From assembly GCA_947445115.1 (NCBI GenBank), contig CANFCG010000021.1, positions 1-36,828 of the forward strand: 36,828 bases of DNA, in the 5' to 3' direction. A program made the position numbers and the translations under genes. Below are positions 16,081 to 25,222 of the stretch, piece after piece. The DNA is from Comamonadaceae bacterium (GTDB taxonomy: Bacteria > Pseudomonadota > Gammaproteobacteria > Burkholderiales > Burkholderiaceae_C). Within the stretch, counting starts at the first letter, position 1. Each line of letters opens with the position of its first letter. Under the pieces are notes generated by a model that saw only the letters and a program-made list of their open reading frames with translations, was not told the DNA's origin and searched no databases.

Positions 16081-18669
16081 ATGTCCATAGACCTTTGTGT
16101 CACTTCTCCTGCCATCTGGCTCATTCCATACGCCCAGCTCAAAGCCACGGCTAGAGAGGCTTGGCAGGCGATGGCTACGGGCAAGCCGACACCGCAAATT
16201 ACGACGGTGCGCGACTGGGCGACTAGCCTTGGCGTGGTTGCTAAGCTGCCCACCGACATTCATTTTGATGCTGGCATTGACCGTTTGATTGCTGAAGTGC
16301 GGCTTGCGCCGCTGCGGTTAGGCGCCGAGTCCGCCTACGTGCAGCGCTTGTTAGATATGACCTACGAGCTAGCGCCCGTGCTGGCTGCCATTCGTCCAGC
16401 TGAGCGTGCGATGTGGGTTGAGCCGCAGGTGCGTTTGTTTAGCCAAGGCGGACAGTTTCAGCTAGAAGGAGTGATTGGCCTCCTCGCCTTAGCGTGGGCG
16501 CTGGAGTCTCGCTACGACACCGATGTGCTGTGGGAGCGCCGAGCCGCGTTGCTCGCGTCCTCCGAGCACTTCTACATCACGCAGGGTTTGCAAGCCGATT
16601 CTCTCGTGCAAGCCTTGCTTGATGGGTCTTCCAGCAAGACCACTTTGATTGATTTGGGGGCGCTTGCATCGCCATGTGGCAACGCGCAGATTGATGAATA
16701 CGCCGCACGTGATGCCGAAGATGTGGTGCAGCAAACGGCTGCGCTCATCCTTGCAAGCCCCGCAGCCTCCATCGCTTTGATCGCGGTCGATCGGCAAATC
16801 ACGCGCCGCGTCAGTGCGGTGCTTGCTAATCGCGGCGTTGCTTTGGTGGACGAGACGGGTTGGGCGCTCTCGACGACCACTATGGCTGCGCAGTGGATGG
16901 CGTGGCTGGAGGCGATGGCTCGTGATGCTACTTCGGATGCTGTTGTGTGCGCACTCAAAGTTGCGCCTGAGCGATTTTTGCCGGCTGCTGTCTCGGCGCT
17001 GGAGCAAAAAATCCGTCGTCACGCGCAAGTGGTTTGGTCGCAAACGGGTAGCGATTGGCTGGGCGATTGGCCGGCTCGGTTTGCCAAGTCGCGTCCACTG
17101 CAAGCTTGGTTGAAAGACACCGAAGCGTTGATGCGGTACGTGGGTTTGTGGGCGCCCGCTACGGCAGACTTGGCGGGTCAAGCGATGCTCAAGGCCTTGC
17201 ACTTAGCGGCAGTCGCCGAGGCTGAGGAGAGCGTCGCTGCGCCTGCCGTGCTGGCTTATTTTTCTGCGCCTATTCCGCGCACGGCTTATCTAGCGTGGGT
17301 TCGCGCGGTGCTAGAGGCAAATCGCTTTCGCTTGAAATTTGATGTGCGGACGAACGGTGCAGGCGCTGCCAACGCTACTGCTTCTGTCACCATCTTGCCG
17401 CTGGCGCAAACGTGGGGGCGGCATTTTGATGCGGTGGTGGTACCTAGTTGTGACGATCGTCACCTACCCGCTAGGCCACGCGTGCAAAGCGATTGGAGCG
17501 CGGCACAGCGCGAGGCGCTGCTACTGCCAACGGCCGACGATGCCGCGCTAGCGCAAGCCAAAGCGTGGACGTGGCTGTGCCAGCAACCCCATTTGAGTTT
17601 GCTGTGGCAGCACATGGAAGGCACAGAAGCTTTGCAAAAAAGCAGCTTGCTGCAATTGCTGGAGATGGACGGCAGGCTGGCGCGGCAGCCTACCCCTTTG
17701 GTGTCAAGCACATCCTTTCCGCCAAACATGTCATTCCTGCGAAGGCGAGAATCCATGAGCACCGATGTGGATTCTCGCCTTCGCGGGGATGATGCACTCG
17801 ATGTCTTCAAACACGGCGTATGCATCGACTGGCAAACGCTTGCTCCTGCGCAGTTATCGGCAAGTGCCTACGCTGATTTGCGTGCTTGCCCCTATCGTTT
17901 TTACGCCAAAAATCTTTTGGGATTGCGTGACTCGGACGAGCTAGACGAGGCCGTTGACAAGCGCGACTTTGGCACGTGGTTGCATGGCACTTTGTACCGA
18001 TTCCATGAAGCCTTGCAGCATGAGCCAACGCTGGATCGCGAGCCTTTGTTAATCCGGTGCGGCCTTGCCGAACAAAAGGCGCAGGGTTTAGATGAGGCCG
18101 CCTTTTTACCCTTCGCCTTGATATGGCCAAAGACCCGAAGCGCTTATCTGGCATGGCTTGCAGGGCATGAGGCCAAAGGTGTGCGCTATGCAGCGGGCGA
18201 GGTTGAGAAAGCGTTTCCAATGGATGTGCAGGGCAAAACTGTCAAGCTGTTTGGCAAGCTCGATCGCATCGACAAAGCAGATGCCGCTAGCGGCGGGGCG
18301 TACTGGTTACTGGACTACAAAACGGAGGCGTTGACGAAGACCAAGGCGCGTATCAACAAGGATGCGGACGAGGACACACAGCTCGCGTTTTATGCCGCGC
18401 TGGTCTCTACGGACGCTGAGCTATCAGACGCGCCGATTCATGCCGCCTACATCAACTTGGTGGAGGGCGCCAAAGATAAAGAGCCGACCAGCACCAACGG
18501 GTTGCCAGAGTTGGAGTCGCGCCGCGATGCGTTGCTGGACGGCATCTGGGACGACCTCTCGCGCATGGCGGCAGGCCACGGCCTGCGGGCGCTGGGCGAG
18601 GGCGATGCGTGCACCCATTGCCAAGTTCGCGGGCTGTGCCGCAAAGATTTTAAACAGGATGCCCTATGA
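16081..18669 (+). CDS. addB: AddB-like PD-(D/E)XK nuclease subunit with internal repeat insertion
   Basis: This is an 862-residue protein. No Walker A motif is seen in the N-terminal region, which fits the degenerate helicase body of proteobacterial AddB. The C-terminal nuclease domain has GTWLHGTLYRFHE, LFGKLDRIDK and LLDYKTE (near residue 745, the D-x-K of the active site). Four Cys, at 603 and at 844, 847 and 853 (CxxC-x5-C), match the iron-sulfur staple of AddB. It should act with AddA, which overlaps by 4 bp (ATGA), in double-strand break end-processing. Residues 551-572 (SFLRRRES ... DSRLRGDD) are encoded by an inserted palindromic repeat, in frame. No clear ribosome-binding site precedes the ATG. 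Confidence 0.82.
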   Translation: MSIDLCVTSPAIWLIPYAQLKATAREAWQAMATGKPTPQITTVRDWATSLGVVAKLPTDIHFDAGIDRLIAEVRLAPLRLGAESAYVQRLLDMTYELAPVLAAIRPAERAMWVEPQVRLFSQGGQFQLEGVIGLLALAWALESRYDTDVLWERRAALLASSEHFYITQGLQADSLVQALLDGSSSKTTLIDLGALASPCGNAQIDEYAARDAEDVVQQTAALILASPAASIALIAVDRQITRRVSAVLANRGVALVDETGWALSTTTMAAQWMAWLEAMARDATSDAVVCALKVAPERFLPAAVSALEQKIRRHAQVVWSQTGSDWLGDWPARFAKSRPLQAWLKDTEALMRYVGLWAPATADLAGQAMLKALHLAAVAEAEESVAAPAVLAYFSAPIPRTAYLAWVRAVLEANRFRLKFDVRTNGAGAANATASVTILPLAQTWGRHFDAVVVPSCDDRHLPARPRVQSDWSAAQREALLLPTADDAALAQAKAWTWLCQQPHLSLLWQHMEGTEALQKSSLLQLLEMDGRLARQPTPLVSSTSFPPNMSFLRRRESMSTDVDSRLRGDDALDVFKHGVCIDWQTLAPAQLSASAYADLRACPYRFYAKNLLGLRDSDELDEAVDKRDFGTWLHGTLYRFHEALQHEPTLDREPLLIRCGLAEQKAQGLDEAAFLPFALIWPKTRSAYLAWLAGHEAKGVRYAAGEVEKAFPMDVQGKTVKLFGKLDRIDKADAASGGAYWLLDYKTEALTKTKARINKDADEDTQLAFYAALVSTDAELSDAPIHAAYINLVEGAKDKEPTSTNGLPELESRRDALLDGIWDDLSRMAAGHGLRALGEGDACTHCQVRGLCRKDFKQDAL
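17730..17793. repeat. Inverted doublet of palindromic repeat inside addB
   Basis: Two copies of the dispersed repeat face each other: 17730-17757 (TCATTCCTGCGAAGG core) and 17765-17795 (TTCTCGCCTTCGCGGGGAT core). They form a 26-bp near-perfect stem (17730-17755 with 17768-17793; only three G-T type mismatches) and a 12-nt loop. The sequence is fully in frame with addB and adds 22 residues without a stop. The spacer between the domains of AddB appears to tolerate it. Confidence 0.85.
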
Positions 18670-21600
18670 GTGATTTGCCTGTAGGCGCGCCAGCCGCGTT
18701 CGCAATCAATGGCCAAGCAGTCGATGGCAAAACTTTTACCGATGTGGCCTGCGACCCTCGGCGCAGCATTGCTGTTGAGGCCTGCGCGGGCGCTGGCAAA
18801 ACGTGGATGCTGATTGAGCGCATGGTGCGGGCACTGCAAAGTGGCACCGAGCCCGATGAAATTTTGGCGATTACGTTTACCAAAAAAGCCGCTGGCGAAA
18901 TGCGCGAACGCTTGCAAAAACGACTGGAAGAGCCTGATTTAAAAGAGCTGCGCGCGAAAGTGTTAGCGGGTGGCCGCAGTGTGCAGATTTCTAACTTTCA
19001 TGCCTGGTTTGCACAGTTACTCAAAGCCGCGCCGCTATCGGCGTTTAAAGAGCTGGAGTTGCCACTGACCTATGAATTATTGGAGGACGACACGGCGCTG
19101 GTACCTGAGTTGCAGCAGGCGTTTTATGCCGCAGCTCTTGCTAGTCCTAGCCTCAAAGCCGATTTTGCTGCCCTGATTGAGACGCTTGGGCGCTCAAAAG
19201 TAGATGAGGCGCTAGCGACGGTGCTTGCCAAGCGCACCGAGTTTGTCTTGACGGACAAAGCCGGACGACTTGAGGCATCGGTGCAAAGCGCGGCAGAGGC
19301 ATACCCTGACTATGCCGATGCTTCTTTAATGGCGCATCCTAAAAGCTATACACAGCTTGGTTTAGCAGCAAAGATGCTTGGTACTTACAAAGGGAAAAAG
19401 CAGCAAACGGCAGCCAGTGACTTGGAGGCGGCGCTAACAGCCCATGATTTAAATGCGGCCATGCTGGCGTTGTTGACCGATAAAAATAAACCTCGAGTGT
19501 TAACTTCTGTTGCGATGCTGGACGTTGATAGTGCTTTATTAGAAGCTGCACAAAATTATTTATTGAATTTGCAAGCCACGCAGCACCAACACACTTGCTG
19601 GCTCTACCAACAGCGCATGGTGCGCGTGGGGCGTGCGTACCTAGACTGCTTCGCCAAGCTCAAACGCCAACAAGGCTTGGTGGATATGGCAGATCTGGAG
19701 CGCGCCGCCACGTGGCTGCTTTGCGATCCTGAGCGCTCGGGTGCGGTACAAGAACGCTTGGATATGAAGTTGCGGCACGTCATGATTGACGAGTTCCAAG
19801 ACACCAGTCCGCTGCAATGGCAGGCCATGCACGCGTGGCTCTCTAGCTATGCAGGTAGCGGCGGCGGGCAAAGCCGTCCCAGCCTTTTTATGGTGGGCGA
19901 CCCCAAGCAAAGCATTTACCGATTTAGAAACGCCGAGCCGCGCGTGTTTATCGCCGCGCAGGCGTTTATGCAAGAGACCTTCGACGCTGCGCTTTTAACC
20001 TGCGACCACACGCGCCGCTGCGCTAGCCGCGTGGTGGATGTTGTCAATATCGCCATGTTGGCGGCACAAGAGGCGGGCGAATATGCAGGCTTTAGAGCCC
20101 ACACCACCGAGAGCGACAAGGCGGGCGAAGCGCTGTGCTTGCCGCTAATTGAGCCAGCTAAAAAAGAAGAGTCCGCCGCGGCGACGACTGCTTGGCGAGA
20201 CAGCTTCACCACGCCGCGTGTGGATGCGGAAGAGACCCTTAAAGAGCGCGAGGCCGATCAAGCCGCACGTTGGATTGCGACCCATGCGGCGGCTCATTCT
20301 GTGTTGGTGCTGTCTCGCACGCATGAGCCGCTCAGCCTGATTCAGCAAGCCTTGCAGCGGTACGGCGTGCCAGCATCCAAGCAAGAAAAAAATGATTTGA
20401 CAGATGTGCCCGCCGTGCAAGACCTGCTGGCGCTCTTGCATTTTTTAGTCGCGCCGCATAGCGATTTAGATTTGGCGCGGGTGTTGAAGTCGCCGCTGTT
20501 TGCGTGGACTGACGAGCAATTGATGGCGCTTCGTGCGAGGCAGCTAGCGCAGTTGCCAGAAAAAAAATCATGGTTTGAATCGTTGATGGGCAATGAGGCG
20601 GACGATGAGAAATCGACGCAGGCAAAGGAGACGCTCACGCGCTGGCAAGCGTGGCTGCAGCGCTTGCCGCCGCATGACGCGCTGCAAGCCCTGTATGACG
20701 ATGGCGATGTTTTAAACAAGTACCTTGCCGCCATGCCAAGCGCCATCAGGCTCTCCAGTCATGCGGCTCTGCAGGCCTTGCTGTGGGCGGCCTTGCAGGT
20801 AGGTGGCGGTCGATTTTTAAGCGCTTACGCTTTTGTCCGCGCCATGCGTGCCAAGGTGCAAAGCATCAAAGCGCCTGCGGTGCTGGATCGTGTAGACGAT
20901 TCCGCTGGCGTGCAATTACTCACCGTGCACGGCGCGAAAGGGCTAGAGGCAGATGTGGTGCTGCTGCTCGCCAGCGATCCGCAAAAGCGCAATCTGCAAA
21001 ACATGACCGCACTCATCGACTGGCAACCCGAGCATCCCGCGCCGCAAAAATTCGTGTTTTTACTCAGCGAATCAACCCCACCCTTCTGCTCCGCGGACTT
21101 GCTGGCGGCGGACTTTAAAGCGCGCGAGCTAGAGGAATTGAATGCGCTCTACGTCGCCGCCACACGCGCCAAGCGCACATTGGTGGTGTCGGCGTCAGAG
21201 GCAAAAAACCAAAATCCAAAGAGCGTATGGCGCCGTTTGCAGGCGCTATGTACGCCTGTAATTGTCGATGCCCCGTTAGCCGCTAAGCCTCATCACACAA
21301 AGGCTGCGGCAGAGATACAGATGCTGCCATTGACAGAGTTCATCTTGCCAGCGATGGACGCAAATATGGCTGCTGATGAGTCAACTCTTGCCTCGCGATT
21401 GGGTAGTGCGCTGCATCGATTGCTGCAATGGCAAAGCACAGACGCGGCAGCGCTGGCAGCAACGATGCGCGAGTTTGCTCTCACCCCCAAGCAGGGGCAG
21501 GGCGTGCAGTCGCAAGCCAGCGCCATGATGAACGGCGAAGCCGCGTGGCTGTGGGACGAGACGCGCATCGACTGGCGGGCCAATGAATATGAGCTTGTCC

Positions 21601-21824
21601 ACGAGGGGCGCGTGCTGCGCATCGACCGACTCATCAAAGAACGCGAGACACAAATGTGGTGGGTGATTGATTTCAAGTCTGCCGCGCACCCTGAGCGAGC
21701 GGCAGCGCTTAGGACGCAATTGACTGATTACGTGCGGGCTGTGAGTGTGGGGATGGGGATTTCTAAAGATCGAGTTCAGGCGGCGTTTGTCACAGGTGAG
21801 GGGCGAGTCGTCTTTTTGTCATAA
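18666..21824 (+). CDS. addA: AddA-like UvrD-family helicase-nuclease
   Basis: The 1052-residue SF1 helicase has Walker A EACAGAGKT (38-46), ITFTKKAAGEMRERL (motif Ia), Walker B with DEFQDTSPLQW (near 374), GDPKQSIYRFRNAEP (motif III, near 412), LTVHGAKGLEADVVLL (motif V, near 752) and YVAATRAKRTLVV (motif VI). A C-terminal nuclease domain follows: LGSALHRLLQW (near 912), LRIDRLIKE, VIDFKSA (near 1000) and QLTDYVRAV, the full RecB/AddA-type active site. It should unwind and cut DNA ends with the AddB-like partner encoded just upstream (4-bp overlap). No RecC/RecD is in the window. Family members are shorter than the 1200-residue B. subtilis AddA. Confidence 0.88.
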   Translation: MSDLPVGAPAAFAINGQAVDGKTFTDVACDPRRSIAVEACAGAGKTWMLIERMVRALQSGTEPDEILAITFTKKAAGEMRERLQKRLEEPDLKELRAKVLAGGRSVQISNFHAWFAQLLKAAPLSAFKELELPLTYELLEDDTALVPELQQAFYAAALASPSLKADFAALIETLGRSKVDEALATVLAKRTEFVLTDKAGRLEASVQSAAEAYPDYADASLMAHPKSYTQLGLAAKMLGTYKGKKQQTAASDLEAALTAHDLNAAMLALLTDKNKPRVLTSVAMLDVDSALLEAAQNYLLNLQATQHQHTCWLYQQRMVRVGRAYLDCFAKLKRQQGLVDMADLERAATWLLCDPERSGAVQERLDMKLRHVMIDEFQDTSPLQWQAMHAWLSSYAGSGGGQSRPSLFMVGDPKQSIYRFRNAEPRVFIAAQAFMQETFDAALLTCDHTRRCASRVVDVVNIAMLAAQEAGEYAGFRAHTTESDKAGEALCLPLIEPAKKEESAAATTAWRDSFTTPRVDAEETLKEREADQAARWIATHAAAHSVLVLSRTHEPLSLIQQALQRYGVPASKQEKNDLTDVPAVQDLLALLHFLVAPHSDLDLARVLKSPLFAWTDEQLMALRARQLAQLPEKKSWFESLMGNEADDEKSTQAKETLTRWQAWLQRLPPHDALQALYDDGDVLNKYLAAMPSAIRLSSHAALQALLWAALQVGGGRFLSAYAFVRAMRAKVQSIKAPAVLDRVDDSAGVQLLTVHGAKGLEADVVLLLASDPQKRNLQNMTALIDWQPEHPAPQKFVFLLSESTPPFCSADLLAADFKARELEELNALYVAATRAKRTLVVSASEAKNQNPKSVWRRLQALCTPVIVDAPLAAKPHHTKAAAEIQMLPLTEFILPAMDANMAADESTLASRLGSALHRLLQWQSTDAAALAATMREFALTPKQGQGVQSQASAMMNGEAAWLWDETRIDWRANEYELVHEGRVLRIDRLIKERETQMWWVIDFKSAAHPERAAALRTQLTDYVRAVSVGMGISKDRVQAAFVTGEGRVVFLS

Positions 21825-21845
21825 GACGTTTGTCAAAATAGCCGC

Positions 21846-23162
21846 ATGACCGATTCAAATTTTTCGAAAGTCGCTGTGGTTGGCAGCGGCATTGCAGGCT
21901 TATCCGCTGCATGGCATTTGGCGCAATCAGGGCGAGTGCAAGTCACGCTGTTCGAGTCCGAACCCCGTGCCGGTGGCCATGCGCATACGGTGGACATCAC
22001 GGTGGCTGGAAAAACTTTCCCAGTGGATACTGGGTTCTTGGTCTTCAACCACAAAACTTACCCAGGTCTCACGCCATTTTTGGAGCAGCTGGGCGTGCCC
22101 ACGGTGCCATCTGATATGGGATTTTCGGTGCAGGTAGGAAAGTATCTGGAGTGGGCGGGTAATGGTCTATCGAGCGTTTTTACGCAGCGCAAAAACTTGC
22201 TAAGCCTTCGCTTTTGGCGGATGCTGCGGGACATGCTGCGTTTCAATAAGGCAGCGACTCGCTTTGCACTAGCACCACCTAACACCACGCAAACCTTGGG
22301 TGAGTATCTGGTTGTCAATGGCTACAGCGCCCAGCTGCGCGATTGGTATTTGATCCCGATGGCGGCGGCCATTTGGAGCTGCCCAACTGAGACCATGTTG
22401 GCGTATCCGATGGCGACGTTCTCGCGTTTTTGCCATAACCACGGACTCTTGCAAATCACGAATCGTCCGCAGTGGTACACAGTGCAAGGCGGCTCGCGCG
22501 AGTACGTGCGTAAGGTGCTGGAGACCTTATTAAATAAGGGCTGCGAGCTACATCTTGGGCTGGCAGTGACAAGGATTGAACGTGCGCCTAGCGCGGGTAA
22601 TGGCGGAGTGACCGTGCACACAGCAGCAGGCGTAGAAAGTTTTGAAGCTATCGTTGTGGCGACGCATTCTGACCAAGCGCTGCGTTTGCTGGACGCGCCC
22701 ACAGCGAACGAGCAGCGCATTTTGGGCGCGATTCGGTATCAGCCTAATCGTGCCGTGTTGCATACTGATAGCTCCGTGCTGCCCACACATCCGCGGGCTT
22801 GGGCGGCGTGGAATTACGAAACGCAATCGGGTGACGTCAATCCTAGCGGGCAGCGCGTGTGCCTGCACTATTTGCTTAATAAGTTACAGCCGCTACCCGT
22901 GGGGGGCGAGACACCCGTGGTTGTGAGTTTGAATCCGTTGCGCGAAATCAATCCTGCGCAGGTGATTCAAACGTTTGACTACGACCATCCCGTGTTTGAC
23001 AGCGGCGCAATTGCGGCGCAGCAAGCACTGCCCAGCATTCAAGCGAATAGGGTGGGAGGCGGTGTCTGGTTTGCGGGCGCATGGGCGAACTACGGATTTC
23101 ATGAAGACGGCTTCCAGTCGGGGCTCACCGCTGCACGCGGTGTTTTAAAAGCATTGGATTGA
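21846..23162 (+). CDS. FAD-dependent amine-oxidase-like oxidoreductase
   Basis: The 438-residue protein starts with a dinucleotide-binding motif VAVVGSGIAGLSAAWHLA (G13-x-G15-x2-G18) and the second Gly cluster FESEPRAGGHAHTVD. TFPVDTGFLVFN and the C-terminal GGVWFAGAWANYGFHEDGFQSGLTAAR (the flavin-contacting end) are typical of this phytoene-desaturase/amine-oxidase-like family found next to CFA-synthase-like genes. It would use FAD to desaturate or oxidise a lipid chain; the substrate is inferred from context only. It leads a six-gene run with 1-20 bp junctions that also encodes DUF1365, a methyltransferase, a lipoprotein and an SDR. Only 21 bp separate it from addA. Confidence 0.87.
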   Translation: MTDSNFSKVAVVGSGIAGLSAAWHLAQSGRVQVTLFESEPRAGGHAHTVDITVAGKTFPVDTGFLVFNHKTYPGLTPFLEQLGVPTVPSDMGFSVQVGKYLEWAGNGLSSVFTQRKNLLSLRFWRMLRDMLRFNKAATRFALAPPNTTQTLGEYLVVNGYSAQLRDWYLIPMAAAIWSCPTETMLAYPMATFSRFCHNHGLLQITNRPQWYTVQGGSREYVRKVLETLLNKGCELHLGLAVTRIERAPSAGNGGVTVHTAAGVESFEAIVVATHSDQALRLLDAPTANEQRILGAIRYQPNRAVLHTDSSVLPTHPRAWAAWNYETQSGDVNPSGQRVCLHYLLNKLQPLPVGGETPVVVSLNPLREINPAQVIQTFDYDHPVFDSGAIAAQQALPSIQANRVGGGVWFAGAWANYGFHEDGFQSGLTAARGVLKALD

Positions 23163-23163
23163 G

Positions 23164-24036
23164 ATGGAGCCGACCAATAAACTGGAGTCGCATTGCTATT
23201 TTGGCTTTGGCGTGACGCGCCACAAGCGCCTGTGGCCTAAAGAAAACAGCTTTGAGGTGGGTAGCGTGTTTGTGCGTCTTCCCATGCGAACGCTTTTTCA
23301 ACAAGGCACTATCTCGCAGACCGCATCCAGATTAGCTTACGGCCTCTTTGGTCTGAACACGACCAGCCCGCTTGGCTTTGCGGATAGCGACCATTTTGAG
23401 CGCAGCAAAACGCACGGCAGCGCACTGGCCGCGTTAGACAAACTGCTGCTGGCGCAGGGCGTCACGTCGTGCACGGGCTCGCGGGCTGGCGAAGTGTGGC
23501 TGCAGACGTTCCCGCGCGTACTGGGTTATGCGTTTAAGCCCGTGAGCTTTTGGTTTTGTCACGACAGCGCTAGCGTGCTTCGCGCGGCGGTGGTCGAAGT
23601 GCATAACACCTTTGGCGAGCAGCATTGCTATTTGCTGCACCACAAAGATGGCTCGCCGCTGGTGGATGGAGAGACCGTGGTGGCGCAAAAAGTGTTTCAT
23701 GTCAGCCCGTTTTTCCCTGTGCGCGGCGAGTACCGCTTTCGCTGGCATCTGGGCACATCTGGTTTGAATCTAAACCGCTCGGTGGTGCGTATTGACTATA
23801 TGGACGCGCATCACCATCCCGAACGGCCTAGCGACATCACGCTATCGACCAGCATTTCTGGACGTTATGCCAATGTGACAGTTTTGACTTGTTTGCGCGT
23901 CTTGTTCGAGTATCCTTTGCACGCTCTAGTGGTGTTACTTCGGATACATTACCAGGCGCTCAGGCTATGGTGCAAGGGCGCGCGCTTTTATCGCTTGCCA
24001 AGCAAGCCTTCTAACAATGTCACGCACAGTCAATGA
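23164..24036 (+). CDS. DUF1365 domain protein
   Basis: The 290-residue protein begins ESHCYFGFGVTRHKRLWPKENSFEVG and includes RVLGYAFKPVSFWFCHD, VVEVHNTFGEQHCYLLH, KVFHVSPFFPVRGEYRFRW and the Arg/Tyr-rich C-terminal helix ending PLHALVVLLRIHYQALRLWCKGARFY. These are family marks of DUF1365, whose members almost always sit beside the flavin oxidoreductase and CFA-synthase-like methyltransferase seen here. The function is unknown. It starts 1 bp after the upstream stop and overlaps the methyltransferase by 20 bp. It has no clear signal peptide; the C-terminal amphipathic helix could contact membrane. Confidence 0.87.
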   Translation: MEPTNKLESHCYFGFGVTRHKRLWPKENSFEVGSVFVRLPMRTLFQQGTISQTASRLAYGLFGLNTTSPLGFADSDHFERSKTHGSALAALDKLLLAQGVTSCTGSRAGEVWLQTFPRVLGYAFKPVSFWFCHDSASVLRAAVVEVHNTFGEQHCYLLHHKDGSPLVDGETVVAQKVFHVSPFFPVRGEYRFRWHLGTSGLNLNRSVVRIDYMDAHHHPERPSDITLSTSISGRYANVTVLTCLRVLFEYPLHALVVLLRIHYQALRLWCKGARFYRLPSKPSNNVTHSQ

Positions 24037-25222
24037 ACGCATTATTTTTGGAATGCTGGAGAAACTTCAGCATGGAACATTAACCCTCACAGCCCCTAGC
24101 GGGGAAGTGCGTGAGTTTGGTACTCGAGCAGGCCAAGCGCCATATGGCTTAGCGGCCAATCTACGCATTTTGGATGCGCAGGTTTATAAAAACATTTTGC
24201 GTGGCGGCGATATCGCTTTTGGCGAAATGTACATGCAAGGTTTGGTAGCGACTTCCGATTTGCCCGTGCTACTCAAACTTTTTGTGAAGAATCGGCACAC
24301 AATTGAGGATGCGCTGCATGGCAGTTGGTGGGGCGTGTTGTTGGATCGGGTGTTGCACCTCTTTCGGCGTAACTCCAAAGCGCAGGCACGCAAAAACATT
24401 GAAGCGCACTACGACCTTGGTAACGACTTTTATAAGCTGTGGCTAGACCCCAGCATGACCTACAGCAGCGCTTTGTTTGCAGGCACTGAAACAGGCAGCG
24501 AGATCTCTCTGCCAGCGGCGCAAGAGGCCAAATACCAGCGCGTGCTGACGCAGTTGGGTGACGCCAAAAACATTTTAGAAATTGGTTGCGGCTGGGGTGG
24601 TTTTGCCGAGGTAGCCAGCAGCGCAGGACGGCAGGTGACAGGGCTCACACTCTCGACCGAGCAGTTGGTTTATGCCAAGGAGCGACTCGCCACATTGGGA
24701 CGCACGGAAGCGGCTGATTTGAAGTTGCAAGATTACCGCGATGAGGGGACTCGATCACCCCAGCAATATGACGGAATTGCCAGCATCGAAATGTTTGAAG
24801 CTGTCGGTGAGTCCTACTGGCCGTCGTACTTTGAGTGTGTCGCACGGAACTTAAAAGCAGGTGGCCGTGCGTGCATTCAAAGCATTACGATTAAGGATGA
24901 GTTGTTTGACCGCTATCGCTCGGGCACAGACTTTATCCAACGTTATATTTTTCCAGGTGGGATGTTACCAAGCCCTGCTGCCTTCGCACAGGCAGCGTCA
25001 AGCAAGGGTTTGCGCATCGTCGACCACTTTTCATTTGGGCAAGATTACGCACGGACGCTGGCACTGTGGCGCAGCAACTTTTTAGCCAAACTGCCCGAGG
25101 TACGCGCGCTGGGTTATCCAGAAAAATTTATTCGTATGTGGGATTTTTATTTGGCGTACTGCGAAGCGGGGTTTGAGTCGGGCGACACCAGCGTGATGCA
25201 CTTTACTTTGGAGAAAGCATGA
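24017..25222 (+). CDS. CFA-synthase-like SAM-dependent fatty-acid methyltransferase
   Basis: The 401-residue protein has an N-terminal lipid-binding region (about 1-120) and a Rossmann methyltransferase domain. AdoMet motif I is EIGCGWGGFAE (188-198), preceded by HYDLGNDFYKLWLDPSMTYSSALF and followed by MFEAVGE and DFIQRYIFPGGMLPS. E. coli Cfa binds bicarbonate with Cys139, Glu239, His266, Ile268 and Tyr317; by my alignment the matches are Ser151, Glu261, Gln288, Ile290 and a conserved Tyr. Two differ, so the product may be a methylated or otherwise altered chain rather than a plain cyclopropane ring. It overlaps DUF1365 by 20 bp and the lipoprotein gene by 4 bp. Confidence 0.88.
   Translation: MSRTVNERIIFGMLEKLQHGTLTLTAPSGEVREFGTRAGQAPYGLAANLRILDAQVYKNILRGGDIAFGEMYMQGLVATSDLPVLLKLFVKNRHTIEDALHGSWWGVLLDRVLHLFRRNSKAQARKNIEAHYDLGNDFYKLWLDPSMTYSSALFAGTETGSEISLPAAQEAKYQRVLTQLGDAKNILEIGCGWGGFAEVASSAGRQVTGLTLSTEQLVYAKERLATLGRTEAADLKLQDYRDEGTRSPQQYDGIASIEMFEAVGESYWPSYFECVARNLKAGGRACIQSITIKDELFDRYRSGTDFIQRYIFPGGMLPSPAAFAQAASSKGLRIVDHFSFGQDYARTLALWRSNFLAKLPEVRALGYPEKFIRMWDFYLAYCEAGFESGDTSVMHFTLEKA

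Noticed and set aside
16489-17202. 237-codon open frame on the minus strand
   Set aside because: Lies wholly inside addB; its composition is that of a reverse-frame shadow and it has no recognisable domain.
17730-17793. Rho-independent terminator or attenuator within addB
   Set aside because: No U-run follows the stem and the frame reads through; it is better explained as an inserted repeat.
21780-21845. ECF sigma/ChrR-type promoter before the lipid operon (TGAGGG ... TAAGA)
   Set aside because: The -35 matches TGATCC poorly, spacing is 19, and the hexamers fall in the addA 3' end; too weak to list as a feature.
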